Below, in pieces: positions 46,622 through 58,378 of a stretch of 64,000 nucleotides of DNA. Position 1 is the stretch's first letter, and every line of letters begins with the position of its first letter. Source of the DNA: Methanosphaera sp. WGK6 (GTDB lineage Archaea > Methanobacteriota > Methanobacteria > Methanobacteriales > Methanobacteriaceae). The position numbers were made by a program, and so were the translations under genes. The notes under the pieces were generated by a model. It saw nothing but the letters and a program-made list of their open reading frames with translations. It searched no databases and was not told the origin of the DNA. Location of the stretch: positions 124,001 to 188,000 of the forward strand of contig NZ_JRWK01000001.1 of assembly GCF_001729965.1 (NCBI RefSeq), in the 5' to 3' direction.

Positions 46622-46668
46622 CTTTTTCTGTATTCAGTACAGAAAAATATAGTAAAGTATTTATATTA
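46622..46668 (+). promoter_or_regulatory. Thermosome promoter with upstream inverted repeat
   Basis: Perfect 10-bp arms, TTTTTCTGTA (46623-46632) and TACAGAAAAA (46638-46647), with a 5-nt spacer, sit directly upstream of a TATA-like TTTATATTA (46660-46668). The position just upstream of the BRE suits a regulatory protein site. It could instead be a hairpin ending the previous transcript, though no long T-run follows. Confidence 0.5.
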
Positions 46669-46742
46669 AATCAAACTCAGTAATGAATATAGACTGATAT
46701 AAAAATTATATTTTAATGAAACAATTTAAACTAAAAAAAGTC

Positions 46743-46758
46743 ATGATTTTAAAATCAT
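46743..46758 (+). promoter_or_regulatory. 16-bp perfect palindrome in the thermosome leader
   Basis: ATGATTTTAAAATCAT, 46 nt before the thermosome ATG and inside the probable 5' leader. It could be an operator, or an RNA hairpin near the ribosome-binding site AGAGGTAAT. Confidence 0.4.
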
Positions 46759-46804
46759 ACTTAGAAAAAAAATAAATTTATAATAAAAAATTAGAGGTAA
46801 TAAT

Positions 46805-48421
46805 ATGGCACAACAACAACCATTAATCATCTTACCTGAAGGAACAACAAGAAACTTAGGAAGAGATGCACAAAGAAACAATATTTTAGCTGGTAAAGTT
46901 TTAGCAGAAACCGTAAGAACAACATTAGGTCCTAAAGGAATGGACAAAATGCTTGTAGATGGATTAGGAGATATTGTAGTAACTAATGATGGTGTAACAA
47001 TATTAAAAGAAATGGATATTGAACACCCAGCAGCAAAAATGTTAGTAGAAGTTGCAAAAACACAAGAAGATGAAGTTGGAGATGGAACAACAACTGCAGT
47101 AATTATTGCAGGAGAATTACTCAAAAAATCCGAAGATTTATTAGACCAAGAAATTCACCCAACAATCATATCCTTAGGATACAGACAAGCAGCATTAAAA
47201 GCAATTGAAATATTAGATCAAATTTCAATAGACTCATCTGATAAAGACACACTTCTAAAAGTTGCTATGACTGCAATGACTGGAAAAGGAACCGAAAAAG
47301 CAAGAGGACCTTTAGCAGAACTCATAGTAGGTGCAGTAAACCAAGTAGAAGAAGATGGTAAAGTAGATGCTGAACAAATAAAAATTGAATCCAAAGATGG
47401 AGCAGCAATCGAAGATTCTGAATTAGTATCAGGAGTAATCATAGACAAAGAAAGAGTACATCCAGGTATGCCAACAAATATTGCAGATGCAAAAATCGCA
47501 TTAATTAATAGTGCAATAGAAGTTAAAGAAACAGAAGTAGATGCAGAAATTAGAATAACTGACCCAGCACAAATGCAAGCATTCATCGAACAAGAAGAAA
47601 ACATGATTAAAGAAATGATTGATGGAATAGTAGAAGCAGGTGCAAATGTAATCTTCTGTCAAAAAGGAATTGATGACTTAGCACAACACTACTTAGCAAA
47701 AGCAGGAATCTTAGCAGCAAGAAGAGTTAAAAAATCTGACATGGAAAAATTAGCTAAAGCAACTGGTGCAAAAATTGTAACAAACATTGAAGATTTATCT
47801 GCAGAAGATTTAGGAGATGCAGGATCTGTAGCTGAAGATAAAGTATCTGGTGATGACATGATTTTTGTAAAAGAATGTAAAGATCCTAAAGCAGTAACTT
47901 TATTATTAAGAGGTTCAACTTCACATGTAGTTGATGAAATTGAAAGAGCAGTAGATGATGCAATAGGAGTAGTAGCATCCACAGTAGAAGATGGAAAAGT
48001 AGTTGTTGGTGGAGGAGCTCCTGAAGTAGCTATTGCAAAAGGATTAAAAGACTATGCAGAAACTATTAGTGGAAGAGAACAATTAGCAGTAACTGCATTT
48101 GCAGAAGCATTAGAAGTTGTTCCTAGAACACTTGCAGAAAATGCAGGTCTTGATAGTATAGATTCTTTAGTAGACTTAAGAGCAGCACATGAAGAATCAT
48201 TATACATGGGATTAAATGTATTTGAAGGTGGAGTAACTGACATGAAAGAAGCTGGAGTTATTGAACCTCAAAGAGTTAAAAAACAAGCTATTCAATCTGC
48301 AGCAGAAGCAGCTGAAATGATTTTAAGAATTGATGATGTAATAGCTTCATCCAGTCAAGGAGCAGCTGCAGCAGCTGGCGGTGCACCTGATATGGGTATG
48401 GGCGGAATGCCTCCAATGTAA
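46805..48421 (+). CDS. Thermosome (group II chaperonin) subunit
   Basis: 538 residues. ATP-binding motifs [25 protein letters not shown] (read in parts) and [15 protein letters not shown] are near the N-terminus, and [16 protein letters not shown] is in the second equatorial half. The C-terminus ends in a Gly-Met repeat, [10 protein letters not shown], as in other thermosomes. It folds proteins in a double ring using ATP. Purine-rich, regular codon use suggests strong expression. Promoter repeats precede it; a strong hairpin plus T-run follows. Subunit class (alpha or beta) cannot be stated from one copy. Confidence 0.97.
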   Translation: MAQQQPLIILPEGTTRNLGRDAQRNNILAGKVLAETVRTTLGPKGMDKMLVDGLGDIVVTNDGVTILKEMDIEHPAAKMLVEVAKTQEDEVGDGTTTAVIIAGELLKKSEDLLDQEIHPTIISLGYRQAALKAIEILDQISIDSSDKDTLLKVAMTAMTGKGTEKARGPLAELIVGAVNQVEEDGKVDAEQIKIESKDGAAIEDSELVSGVIIDKERVHPGMPTNIADAKIALINSAIEVKETEVDAEIRITDPAQMQAFIEQEENMIKEMIDGIVEAGANVIFCQKGIDDLAQHYLAKAGILAARRVKKSDMEKLAKATGAKIVTNIEDLSAEDLGDAGSVAEDKVSGDDMIFVKECKDPKAVTLLLRGSTSHVVDEIERAVDDAIGVVASTVEDGKVVVGGGAPEVAIAKGLKDYAETISGREQLAVTAFAEALEVVPRTLAENAGLDSIDSLVDLRAAHEESLYMGLNVFEGGVTDMKEAGVIEPQRVKKQAIQSAAEAAEMILRIDDVIASSSQGAAAAAGGAPDMGMGGMPPM

Positions 48422-48480
48422 TTAGGTTAATCTAGATTTATCTTGATTAATATCAAAGTTATATTGATTCTTATTTGGAA

Positions 48481-48513
48481 AAGTTCATGAATTTCATGAA
48501 CTTCTTTTTTTTT
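48481..48513 (+). terminator. Hairpin plus T-run after the thermosome gene
   Basis: Perfect 10-bp arms AAGTTCATGA (48481-48490) and TCATGAACTT (48494-48503) around a 3-nt loop, followed by CTTTTTTTTT to 48513. It resembles a bacterial intrinsic terminator and sits 60 nt after the stop codon. Confidence 0.75.
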
Positions 48514-48597
48514 ATTAACTATACTATTATATTTTATTTTTAACAAATACTTATTTAATCAGAATTATTTTCTGAATATAATCGAGGAGGATTTATT

Positions 48598-49110
48598 GTG
48601 GATAAAATTTTAGATTTTAATGACATGCTCTTTGGAGATTTAACAGAATATAAGAAATTAGTTGTAAGTTTAATTGAATCTTTAAAAATAGTAACTCCAG
48701 TTACTTTTTTGAATATGGGTAGTTCCTCACAAAAAGGACTTTCAACAATAATTGTAAGAGAAGTAGTGGATTTAATTTTAGATTCCTTTGATAAAATTGC
48801 CGATAATTTACAGGCTAATGATTTAATATCTCATGAATTTCCACTATTTTTAGAAACAAAAGAAATGGTGGAATGTCTTTTAATGGATCCTGTATATGAT
48901 TCTGAAATGTATTTAAATTTAGCAATGACTTTAACCTCTGAATTTTTTACATTACTTGAAGTTAAATTATTATTATTTGATGGATATGCTATGGAAGTTG
49001 AAGCTCCTGGGCATGTACTAGAAGAATATGATAAAGAATTAGATAAATATTTAGTTAAGTTTGATCAATATAAAGCGGAATTCATAGAACTTCGTGATGA
49101 TGCAATTTAA
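48598..49110 (+). CDS. Unknown helical protein
   Basis: 170 residues, GTG start with GAGGAGG nine or so bases upstream. Sequence is mostly amphipathic helix, acidic, with no cysteine pairs other than one, no membrane segment and no motif recognised. It stands alone between the thermosome terminator and the convergent thiolase gene. Good ribosome-binding site, normal codon use and no overlap support a real gene. I do not recognise the family. Confidence 0.75.
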   Translation: MDKILDFNDMLFGDLTEYKKLVVSLIESLKIVTPVTFLNMGSSSQKGLSTIIVREVVDLILDSFDKIADNLQANDLISHEFPLFLETKEMVECLLMDPVYDSEMYLNLAMTLTSEFFTLLEVKLLLFDGYAMEVEAPGHVLEEYDKELDKYLVKFDQYKAEFIELRDDAI

Positions 49111-49240
49111 GTTTACTCTTGTTTTTTTTTATTTAAAATAATCCTTTAAATTTTTTTTATTTTTAACATAATGACTATTAATAGTGTTGTTTTGTCTTGA
49201 TGAAATTTATAAAAATAAGTAAGAAGAGGAGGTTATAGTT

Positions 49241-51486
<2,246 letters not shown>

Positions 51487-51856
51487 TTTATCACCCTTGC
51501 TGTATTATTTAATAATGTTTCTTTTTCTGCAATTGCAGATTAATTATATTGGTAAATATAATGTCTATTAGAATTTATTATTTTTAATTATATTAATTAA
51601 ATCTTAGTTTATTCAAATTAATATATTTATTTATAATGTTGTGCTTTTTTTTGATTTAATATTTTATTTTTTAGTAAATTATAAACATTAATCTTTATAA
51701 ATTTATTATATATATTATAAAAAATTGAGGGTTTTATTACTTTTTTAAAAGAATGATATAATCGTGTATGATTTATATTGATTAAGCAAGAAAATCCTCT
51801 TAGATTGTATATTATTTTGTGATATATTTTCTAGAAATTAATTTGAGGTAATATTT
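51487..51856. other. Divergent intergenic region, 370 nt, no gene
   Basis: Very AT-rich spacer between HMG-CoA synthase (minus) and a surface protein (plus). It holds the palindrome at 51526-51539 and a TATA-like stretch ATTTATTATATATATTATAA (51701-51720), with another AT-rich promoter-like stretch closer to 51857. No ORF or RNA gene recognised. Confidence 0.55.
51526..51539. promoter_or_regulatory. 14-bp perfect palindrome upstream of HMG-CoA synthase
   Basis: TCTGCAATTGCAGA, 40 nt upstream of the HMG-CoA synthase ATG at 51486. It has more G and C than the spacer around it, so a protein binding site is plausible, placed near the expected transcription start. Confidence 0.4.
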
Positions 51857-52762
51857 ATGTATGGTGACTCAGGAAGTCTTCCATTAAATCCTTCAAGAAT
51901 TATTATTTTATTAATAATTGCGATAATAGCAGTATTTGCAGTTACTATTATGTTAAATGGTGGTACATCTACTTCTGTAGAGAATAATACAACTGAGGTT
52001 GTAAATGATACTGGAGATTTGGATAGTGTTCAGGAAACAATTATTGGTAATAATAGTATGGGTAGTGTGATTAAGTATTCTACATATGGTAATCCTGATT
52101 CTAGTATTAAGGTTGCTTTGATTGTAGGTGTGGATCAGAAAAAACAAGGACCAACTTCTATTGTTTCAACTCTTGAAGATATGGAAAATCTAAAATATGC
52201 TTATGACATATACGTGATTAATACTACAAATGATGATAGTAGTGATGATACTAATAATACTACAAGTAATCTTACATTAAACAATAAAACTGAGTCTTTA
52301 GCTAAAGAATATGCAGTCCCAGATATGATAAAAAATAATTATAATTTAACTGTGGATATTCATAGTGCTGATGATTCTAATTCATATGTATTTGTACCTT
52401 CAGATGATACTTATACTTCTAAACAAGTTGTGAGTTATATTTCAAATAATACTGATGTAAAAAAATATACTCCTGATTCCTATTCTTTCACAAAGTCAGT
52501 GTCAGGACCATTACTTTCAAATAATATTGCATCAATAGTTTATGTTACAAATCAATATTATTCTAATGGAACCGCTCAAGAAGTAGTTAATGTAATTAGT
52601 GTAATTGATACATTTGATTTTGAAAATATTGATATGACTATAACAACTGAGAATACATCTGTAGATGATGCGAATACAACTAATAGTACAAAAAATACAA
52701 GTAAAACAAATCAAACTACAAATTCCACGAAGAATACTGGAAATGTAGAAATTGATGAATAA
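51857..52762 (+). CDS. Membrane-anchored surface protein, unknown
   Basis: 301 residues. A short cytoplasmic start (MYGDSGSLPLNPSR) is followed by one hydrophobic segment (about residues 15-33); the rest is outside. It has many N-x-S/T sequons, and the last 40 residues are an Asn/Thr/Ser/Lys linker, as in archaeal stalk or wall-spanning regions. A central part (VALIVGVDQKK, then LTVDIHSADDSNSYVFVP) looks like a folded domain vaguely similar to exported peptidase-like proteins, but I do not assign one. GAGGTAAT precedes the ATG; a terminator follows. Confidence 0.7.
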   Translation: MYGDSGSLPLNPSRIIILLIIAIIAVFAVTIMLNGGTSTSVENNTTEVVNDTGDLDSVQETIIGNNSMGSVIKYSTYGNPDSSIKVALIVGVDQKKQGPTSIVSTLEDMENLKYAYDIYVINTTNDDSSDDTNNTTSNLTLNNKTESLAKEYAVPDMIKNNYNLTVDIHSADDSNSYVFVPSDDTYTSKQVVSYISNNTDVKKYTPDSYSFTKSVSGPLLSNNIASIVYVTNQYYSNGTAQEVVNVISVIDTFDFENIDMTITTENTSVDDANTTNSTKNTSKTNQTTNSTKNTGNVEIDE

Positions 52763-52790
52763 TGTATGTTATTTTTTGTATACTTTTTTG

Positions 52791-52833
52791 AACATGGTCA
52801 TGGTAATTATGGCCATGTTATTACTTTTTTTTT
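52791..52833 (+). terminator. Hairpin plus T-run after the surface protein gene
   Basis: An 11-bp stem with one G-U pair: AACATGGTCAT (52791-52801) pairs with ATGGCCATGTT (52809-52819), loop 7 nt, followed by nine T residues at 52825-52833. It separates the surface-protein gene from the metal-resistance operon. Confidence 0.65.
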
Positions 52834-52892
52834 GAATTTTCACATGTTTTAATTTTTTTTCTTATTCATATTTTTTTATTTTTTTTCAAAAA

Positions 52893-52926
52893 CTTTTATA
52901 TGTACATATGAACAAATACTCATATG
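52893..52926 (+). promoter_or_regulatory. ArsR/SmtB-type operator at the arsR-cadA promoter
   Basis: A TATA-like CTTTTATATG (52893-52902) is followed at once by an inverted repeat, CATATGA (52905-52911) and TCATATG (52920-52926), with an 8-nt centre ACAAATAC. The ATATGAACA...TCATAT arrangement matches operators known for ArsR/SmtB repressors. It covers the expected transcription start, so the ArsR protein encoded next should block transcription until metal is bound. Confidence 0.75.
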
Positions 52927-52940
52927 TAAGAGTGATTTAA

Positions 52941-53315
52941 ATGAATAAAGATGATTTTTTCAATGACGGAGATGACATATGTAGCATAACAGTACTACAT
53001 GAAGAACAGATAAAACGAGCAAAAGAAGAACTATTAAGTGAAAGTACCTACATGGAATTGTCTGAAACATTTAAAATCTTTGGAAATCCCACACGACTCA
53101 AAATCATGTCCTTATTAGCAGTAGAAGATTTATGTGTATGTGATATTTGTGAATCATTAGATATGAGTCAATCAGCAGTATCTCATCAATTAAGGACTTT
53201 ACGAAGTAAAAACCTAGTAAAATACGTCAAAGAAGGAAAACAAGCAAGATATTCCTTAGCAGATAAACATGTGATAGAAATTCTAAAAATAGGAATAGAT
53301 CATGTATTAGAATAA
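52941..53315 (+). CDS. ArsR/SmtB-family metal-responsive repressor
   Basis: 124 residues, winged helix-turn-helix. VEDLCVCDICESLDMSQSAVSHQLRTLRSK contains the alpha-3 CVC metal motif (ELCVCDL in ArsR/CadC) and the recognition helix. The N-terminal DDICS adds a cysteine that could complete a cadmium/lead/zinc-type site. AGTGAT precedes the ATG. It begins an operon with the metal ATPase and should repress it through the palindrome at 52905-52926, releasing on metal binding. Which metal is not shown. Confidence 0.93.
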   Translation: MNKDDFFNDGDDICSITVLHEEQIKRAKEELLSESTYMELSETFKIFGNPTRLKIMSLLAVEDLCVCDICESLDMSQSAVSHQLRTLRSKNLVKYVKEGKQARYSLADKHVIEILKIGIDHVLE

Positions 53316-53336
53316 AAAAATAATGAAGGTGGACTA

Positions 53337-55832
53337 ATGGAAAATACCACTAATAATGAAAATAATGTCTGTTATAATCCAGAATGTAAAAAAAGAAAAT
53401 GTTATGATCCAGAACATTATAATTTTATATGTATGGATCCTGACTGTGAAAATATACACTGTGAAAATAACAAACATTACAATAAAAATCTATTAAAAGA
53501 ATACCAAGAACATACTGATTTCAGTGTCTATGAACACAAAGAAGACATAGATTACAGTAAAGATGTAAAAGTAAGCATATGTAGTTGTGGAGATTGTCAT
53601 GATGATGACTCCCAGAATCAAGAAGATAATTCAGTAGATGTATGCACTGATGAAGAATGCACATGTCATAGCAATAAAGAACATGATGCTGATTGTCACG
53701 ATGATGACTGTTGTTGTGACGACGACGATTGCTGTGATGATGAGTGTAGTTGTCATGATGATGACTGTTGTTGTGACGATGACGATTGCTGTGATGATGA
53801 GTGTAGTTGTCATGATGATGACTGTTGTTGTGACGATGATGATTGCTGTGATGATGAGTGTAGTTGTCATGATGAAGGAAACATCAAAATTTGTAACTGT
53901 GGGGACTGTTGTGATGATGACGATGATGAAGATGTAATACAAGAAGGAATACCTTTAATTAAAAATAGATCTATTCAAATCATAGTAAGCAGTGGACTAT
54001 TGTTTGTAATAGGACATATTCTAGAATATTTCTCAGTATACAATGGAATACCAGCAACAATTGTTTTTGCTCTAGGTGCAGTAATAGCTGGTTATGACAT
54101 AGCAGTAATGGCTAAAAATGCATTAAAAAGACATAATATTAGTCCAGCAGTACTAATGTGTATTGCAGCAGTAGCCTCATTTTTAATAGGACATCCTGAA
54201 GAAGGTGCTGCGGTAACATTCTTGTACTTTATATCTGAATTCCTTGAAGACTACTCCGAACAAAGAGCACAACATTCAATTAAATCATTAGTTGAAATAG
54301 CACCAGAAACTGCAAGAGTAAAAGTAGGAAATAGTGAAGAAATACGTTCAATAGACACGGTTAAAATCAATGAAATAGTAATAGTAAAACCTGGAGATAA
54401 AGTTCCATTAGATGGAAAAGTAATTTCAGGGGTATCTACAATTAATCAAGCATCAATCACTGGAGAAAGTGTACCTGTAACTAAAAGAGTAGATGATGAA
54501 GTATTTGCAGGAACTGTAAATCAAGAGGGATATCTAGAAATAAAAGTAACTAAAGCAGCAAAAGATAGTGTAATTTCAAAAATAGTTACATTAGTAAAAA
54601 ATTCTCAATTAAACAGATCACATACAGAAACATTGGTAGAAAAAATTGCTAAATACTATACTCCTATAATTGTAATAATAACGGCATGTGTGGCATTTAT
54701 ACCACCATTATTCTTTGGAGGGGATTTAGTAAGCTGGGTGTACAGAGCACTTTCATTAATGGTAATATCATGTCCATGTGCATTCTTAATATCTACTCCA
54801 ATAGGTATGGTTTCTGCAATAACATCTGCAACTAGAAAAGGCGTACTTATTAAAGGAAGTAGTTATGTTGAAGAAATGCGTAAAATTAAAGCAGTAATCT
54901 TTGATAAAACAGGAACTCTCACTGAAGGAAAACTACAATTAACTGACATAGTATTACTTTCTGATAACTATTCAGAAAATGATTTACTTAGAATAGCAGC
55001 ATCACTAGAAACTAAATCAAACCATCCAATTGGCAAAGCAATAAAAACTTATGCTGAAGAACAAAATGTTGAATTAAATGAAATTGAACAATTTAAAGAT
55101 GTGCCAGGAAAAGGAATAGTTGGAGAAATCAATGGTGAAAAATATTATGCAGCTAATGAATCACTTATTGAAGGTTCTGATTTCAATGTATCTAACGATG
55201 ATGTGGTAAAATATGTTAATGATGGAAAAACAGTGGTATTTATTGGAAATAAAACAGAAGTTATTGGTATAATTTATGTGATGGATAAAATACGTGATGA
55301 AAGTAAAAATGTAATTGAAAACTTAAATAAATCAGGTATAAAAACAATAATGTTAACTGGTGATAATAAAATAGCTGCACATGCTGTGGCAGATGAAATC
55401 GGAATAAATTATGTATATTCTAATTTATTACCTGAAGATAAATTAAACATATTAGATACAATCCGAAATAAATTTGGTGATGTAGCAATGGTGGGGGATG
55501 GAATAAATGATGCTCCAGCATTAGCTAGAGCTAATATCGGAATTGCAATGGGTGCAGCAGGATCTGATGTAGCAATAGAAACAGCAGATATTGCTTTAAT
55601 GCAAGATGATTTAACTAAATTACCTTATTTATTTAAATTAAGTATCAAAACTGATAATATCATAAAACAAAATATTGTTACAGCATTATCTATAAAATTC
55701 CTATTCGTAATACTTGCAATACTAGGTTTAATCACTCTAATGATGGCAGTAGGTATAGGGGACTTGGGGTTAACATTACTTGTAATTCTTAATTCATTTA
55801 GAATTGGAATAGTAAAAGATCCAATATTTTAG
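53337..55832 (+). CDS. cadA: Heavy-metal P1B-type ATPase with Cys/Asp repeat tail (CadA/ZntA-like)
   Basis: 831 residues. The transport core is complete: SCPCAF (CPC) in the membrane near residue 478, phosphorylation loop DKTGTLTEG near 522, SNHPIGKA near 562, and GDGINDAPAL near 720. CPC plus these features fit Zn/Cd/Pb efflux. Instead of a normal HMA domain the first ~205 residues are Cys, His and Asp-rich, with three tandem 19-residue units starting CHDDDCCCDDDD, seven cysteines each, at nucleotides 53694-53864. The tail should bind several metal ions. It lies 21 nt after the repressor gene, in one operon. The core and the tail differ strongly in composition. Confidence 0.94.
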   Translation: MENTTNNENNVCYNPECKKRKCYDPEHYNFICMDPDCENIHCENNKHYNKNLLKEYQEHTDFSVYEHKEDIDYSKDVKVSICSCGDCHDDDSQNQEDNSVDVCTDEECTCHSNKEHDADCHDDDCCCDDDDCCDDECSCHDDDCCCDDDDCCDDECSCHDDDCCCDDDDCCDDECSCHDEGNIKICNCGDCCDDDDDEDVIQEGIPLIKNRSIQIIVSSGLLFVIGHILEYFSVYNGIPATIVFALGAVIAGYDIAVMAKNALKRHNISPAVLMCIAAVASFLIGHPEEGAAVTFLYFISEFLEDYSEQRAQHSIKSLVEIAPETARVKVGNSEEIRSIDTVKINEIVIVKPGDKVPLDGKVISGVSTINQASITGESVPVTKRVDDEVFAGTVNQEGYLEIKVTKAAKDSVISKIVTLVKNSQLNRSHTETLVEKIAKYYTPIIVIITACVAFIPPLFFGGDLVSWVYRALSLMVISCPCAFLISTPIGMVSAITSATRKGVLIKGSSYVEEMRKIKAVIFDKTGTLTEGKLQLTDIVLLSDNYSENDLLRIAASLETKSNHPIGKAIKTYAEEQNVELNEIEQFKDVPGKGIVGEINGEKYYAANESLIEGSDFNVSNDDVVKYVNDGKTVVFIGNKTEVIGIIYVMDKIRDESKNVIENLNKSGIKTIMLTGDNKIAAHAVADEIGINYVYSNLLPEDKLNILDTIRNKFGDVAMVGDGINDAPALARANIGIAMGAAGSDVAIETADIALMQDDLTKLPYLFKLSIKTDNIIKQNIVTALSIKFLFVILAILGLITLMMAVGIGDLGLTLLVILNSFRIGIVKDPIF
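53694..53864 (+). repeat. Three 57-bp tandem repeats in the cadA N-terminal coding region
   Basis: Units at 53694-53750, 53751-53807 and 53808-53864, with a partial fourth unit after. Each codes for 19 residues and the frame is kept. Differences between units are few and mostly silent third-base changes such as GAC/GAT. Copy number may vary by slippage or recombination. Confidence 0.92.
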
Positions 55833-55927
55833 ATATTGTTTCTTTTATAAATTTTATTTTTTTTCGATTTTTGAGTGATGTTTATATAAAGTTATTTGGT
55901 GGACAATCTTATACTTACTTTACCATA

Positions 55928-55946
55928 AAGTTTATATATTATATAT
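55928..55946 (+). promoter_or_regulatory. TATA-box promoter of tRNA-Cys
   Basis: AGTTTATATATTATATATG, a strong archaeal TATA-type element, about 50 nt upstream of the mature tRNA 5' end, implying a processed 5' leader. A transcript from here could continue into cysS. Confidence 0.5.
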
Positions 55947-55994
55947 GGAATATATAGTAATGTTCATTAAAAAACTAATTTTATTTTTACATAT

Positions 55995-56065
55995 GCCAAG
56001 GTGACCGAGCGGCTAGGTGTGTGGCTGCAGACCATAATACTAGGGTTCAAATCCCTACCTTGGCT
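55995..56065 (+). tRNA. tRNA-Cys (GCA)
   Basis: 71 nt cloverleaf: acceptor GCCAAGG pairs with CCTTGGC, with U73 as discriminator; D arm with GGCTAGG; anticodon stem TGTGG/CCATA (one G-U pair) with loop CTGCAGA, anticodon GCA at 56027-56029; T arm TAGGG/CCCTA with TTCAAAT. No CCA is encoded, and no intron is present. It lies 125 nt upstream of cysS on the same strand, so the tRNA and its synthetase may share a transcript. Confidence 0.95.
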
Positions 56066-56190
56066 TTTATAATTACTAATTTTACACTATTATACAAGAT
56101 TATTTTATTAAAAAATTTATAGTTTTAATAATATATTAATAAATATAATTCTCATATATTTCACAATTAATTTTAGGAGTTTTAGATATC

Positions 56191-57570
<1,380 letters not shown>

Positions 57571-57671
57571 TTCTCTTTTTACTATTTTTTTTAAATATTT
57601 TTTTTATAACAATGTTAAATTTAAATATTTTTAAAAATAAAATATCAAATGGTAGGATTATTAATATAATA

Positions 57672-57695
57672 AACTGTTAATAAATATATACAGTT
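57672..57695 (+). promoter_or_regulatory. Inverted repeat around the TATA box of hdrCBA
   Basis: AACTGT (57672-57677) and ACAGTT (57690-57695) flank a TATA-like TAAATATATA (57681-57690) upstream of hdrC. A repressor bound to both half-sites would cover the TATA box. Arms are only 6 bp in AT-rich DNA. Confidence 0.4.
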
Positions 57696-57755
57696 ACTAA
57701 GAAAATAAAATAAAACTATAAAATTTTTTTTAAATATTAATAATAGGTGTTTAAT

Positions 57756-58376
57756 TTGGCAAAAGTTAGACGAAGAGAAATAAAAACCCTTTCAAAAGAA
57801 GATGATTTAGCTCATAAAATCTTAAAAGATATAAAAGCATCATCTGGTCTAGGGTTACTTAGATGTGTACAATGTGGGATGTGTGCATCAACATGTCCAG
57901 CATCAAGACACTCTGATTATGACTCTCGAGAAATAATAAAAAGAGTTCTTGACAATGATGAAACAATTCTTGAGGATGAAATTATTTGGAATTGTTTTTA
58001 TTGTTATAACTGTCACAGTATCTGTCCTGTAGGAAACAGTGTATGTGAAGTTAATCAAATTCTAAGACAAATGGCAATAGATGAAGATACAGGTAAAAAA
58101 CAAGTTGAATCATTTATGAGTTTTGCAGATAGTTATATTGATAAAGGATTAGGTATTATTCCACAAGAATATCATGGACAACTTTCCATAGATTATGGAG
58201 AGCACTGGGACAAACTCCAAGAAAAATTAGAAGATGTTCGAGAAAATCTAAAATTAGAAAGTATGTTTTTATTACCTGAAGCTGAAAATGAAGTAGGTAA
58301 AACATTGGAAGCAATAGGATTTAAGAATCGGGTAAAAGAAATCAAAGACGTACGTAATAGAAATAAGGGTGGTTAA
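57756..58376 (+). CDS. hdrC: Heterodisulfide reductase subunit C
   Basis: 206 residues. Two [4Fe-4S] motifs: CVQCGMCASTCP near residue 33 and CFYCYNCHSICP near 76, which pass electrons between HdrA and HdrB. I start at the TTG at 57756 (MAKVRRRE) because GGTG stands six bases upstream; the GTG at 57747 is inside that site. The C-terminal half is a helical region as in HdrC. First of three genes hdrC-hdrB-hdrA. The usual Methanobacteriales arrangement I recall has hdrA apart from hdrBC, so this is probably a second Hdr set. Confidence 0.93.
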   Translation: MAKVRRREIKTLSKEDDLAHKILKDIKASSGLGLLRCVQCGMCASTCPASRHSDYDSREIIKRVLDNDETILEDEIIWNCFYCYNCHSICPVGNSVCEVNQILRQMAIDEDTGKKQVESFMSFADSYIDKGLGIIPQEYHGQLSIDYGEHWDKLQEKLEDVRENLKLESMFLLPEAENEVGKTLEAIGFKNRVKEIKDVRNRNKGG

Positions 58377-58378
58377 TA

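Larger units (their letters stand above)
46507..46804. other. Intergenic region upstream of the thermosome gene
   Basis: 298 nt without a gene. After the coiled-coil gene's stop codon come T-runs that could terminate it. It holds the inverted repeat at 46622-46648, a TATA-like TTTATATTA (46660-46668) and a 16-bp palindrome in the leader (46743-46758), listed separately. No ORF worth calling. Confidence 0.6.

Noticed and set aside
51487-51856. Possible small RNA in the 370-nt spacer
   Set aside because: I see AT-rich promoter-like sequence and one palindrome but no stable long structure or terminator that would support an RNA gene.
53694-53880. Tandem 57-bp repeats as a possible CRISPR array
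   Set aside because: The units are directly adjacent with no spacers, stay in one reading frame, and encode a Cys/Asp-rich protein region of the metal ATPase. No cas genes are near.
53631-53942. Long open frames in other frames and on the opposite strand across the cadA repeats
   Set aside because: They arise from the repeated GATGATGACTG-type codons; their proteins are runs of Thr, Val, Ile and Met, with no ribosome-binding site, and the ATPase frame clearly has the motifs.
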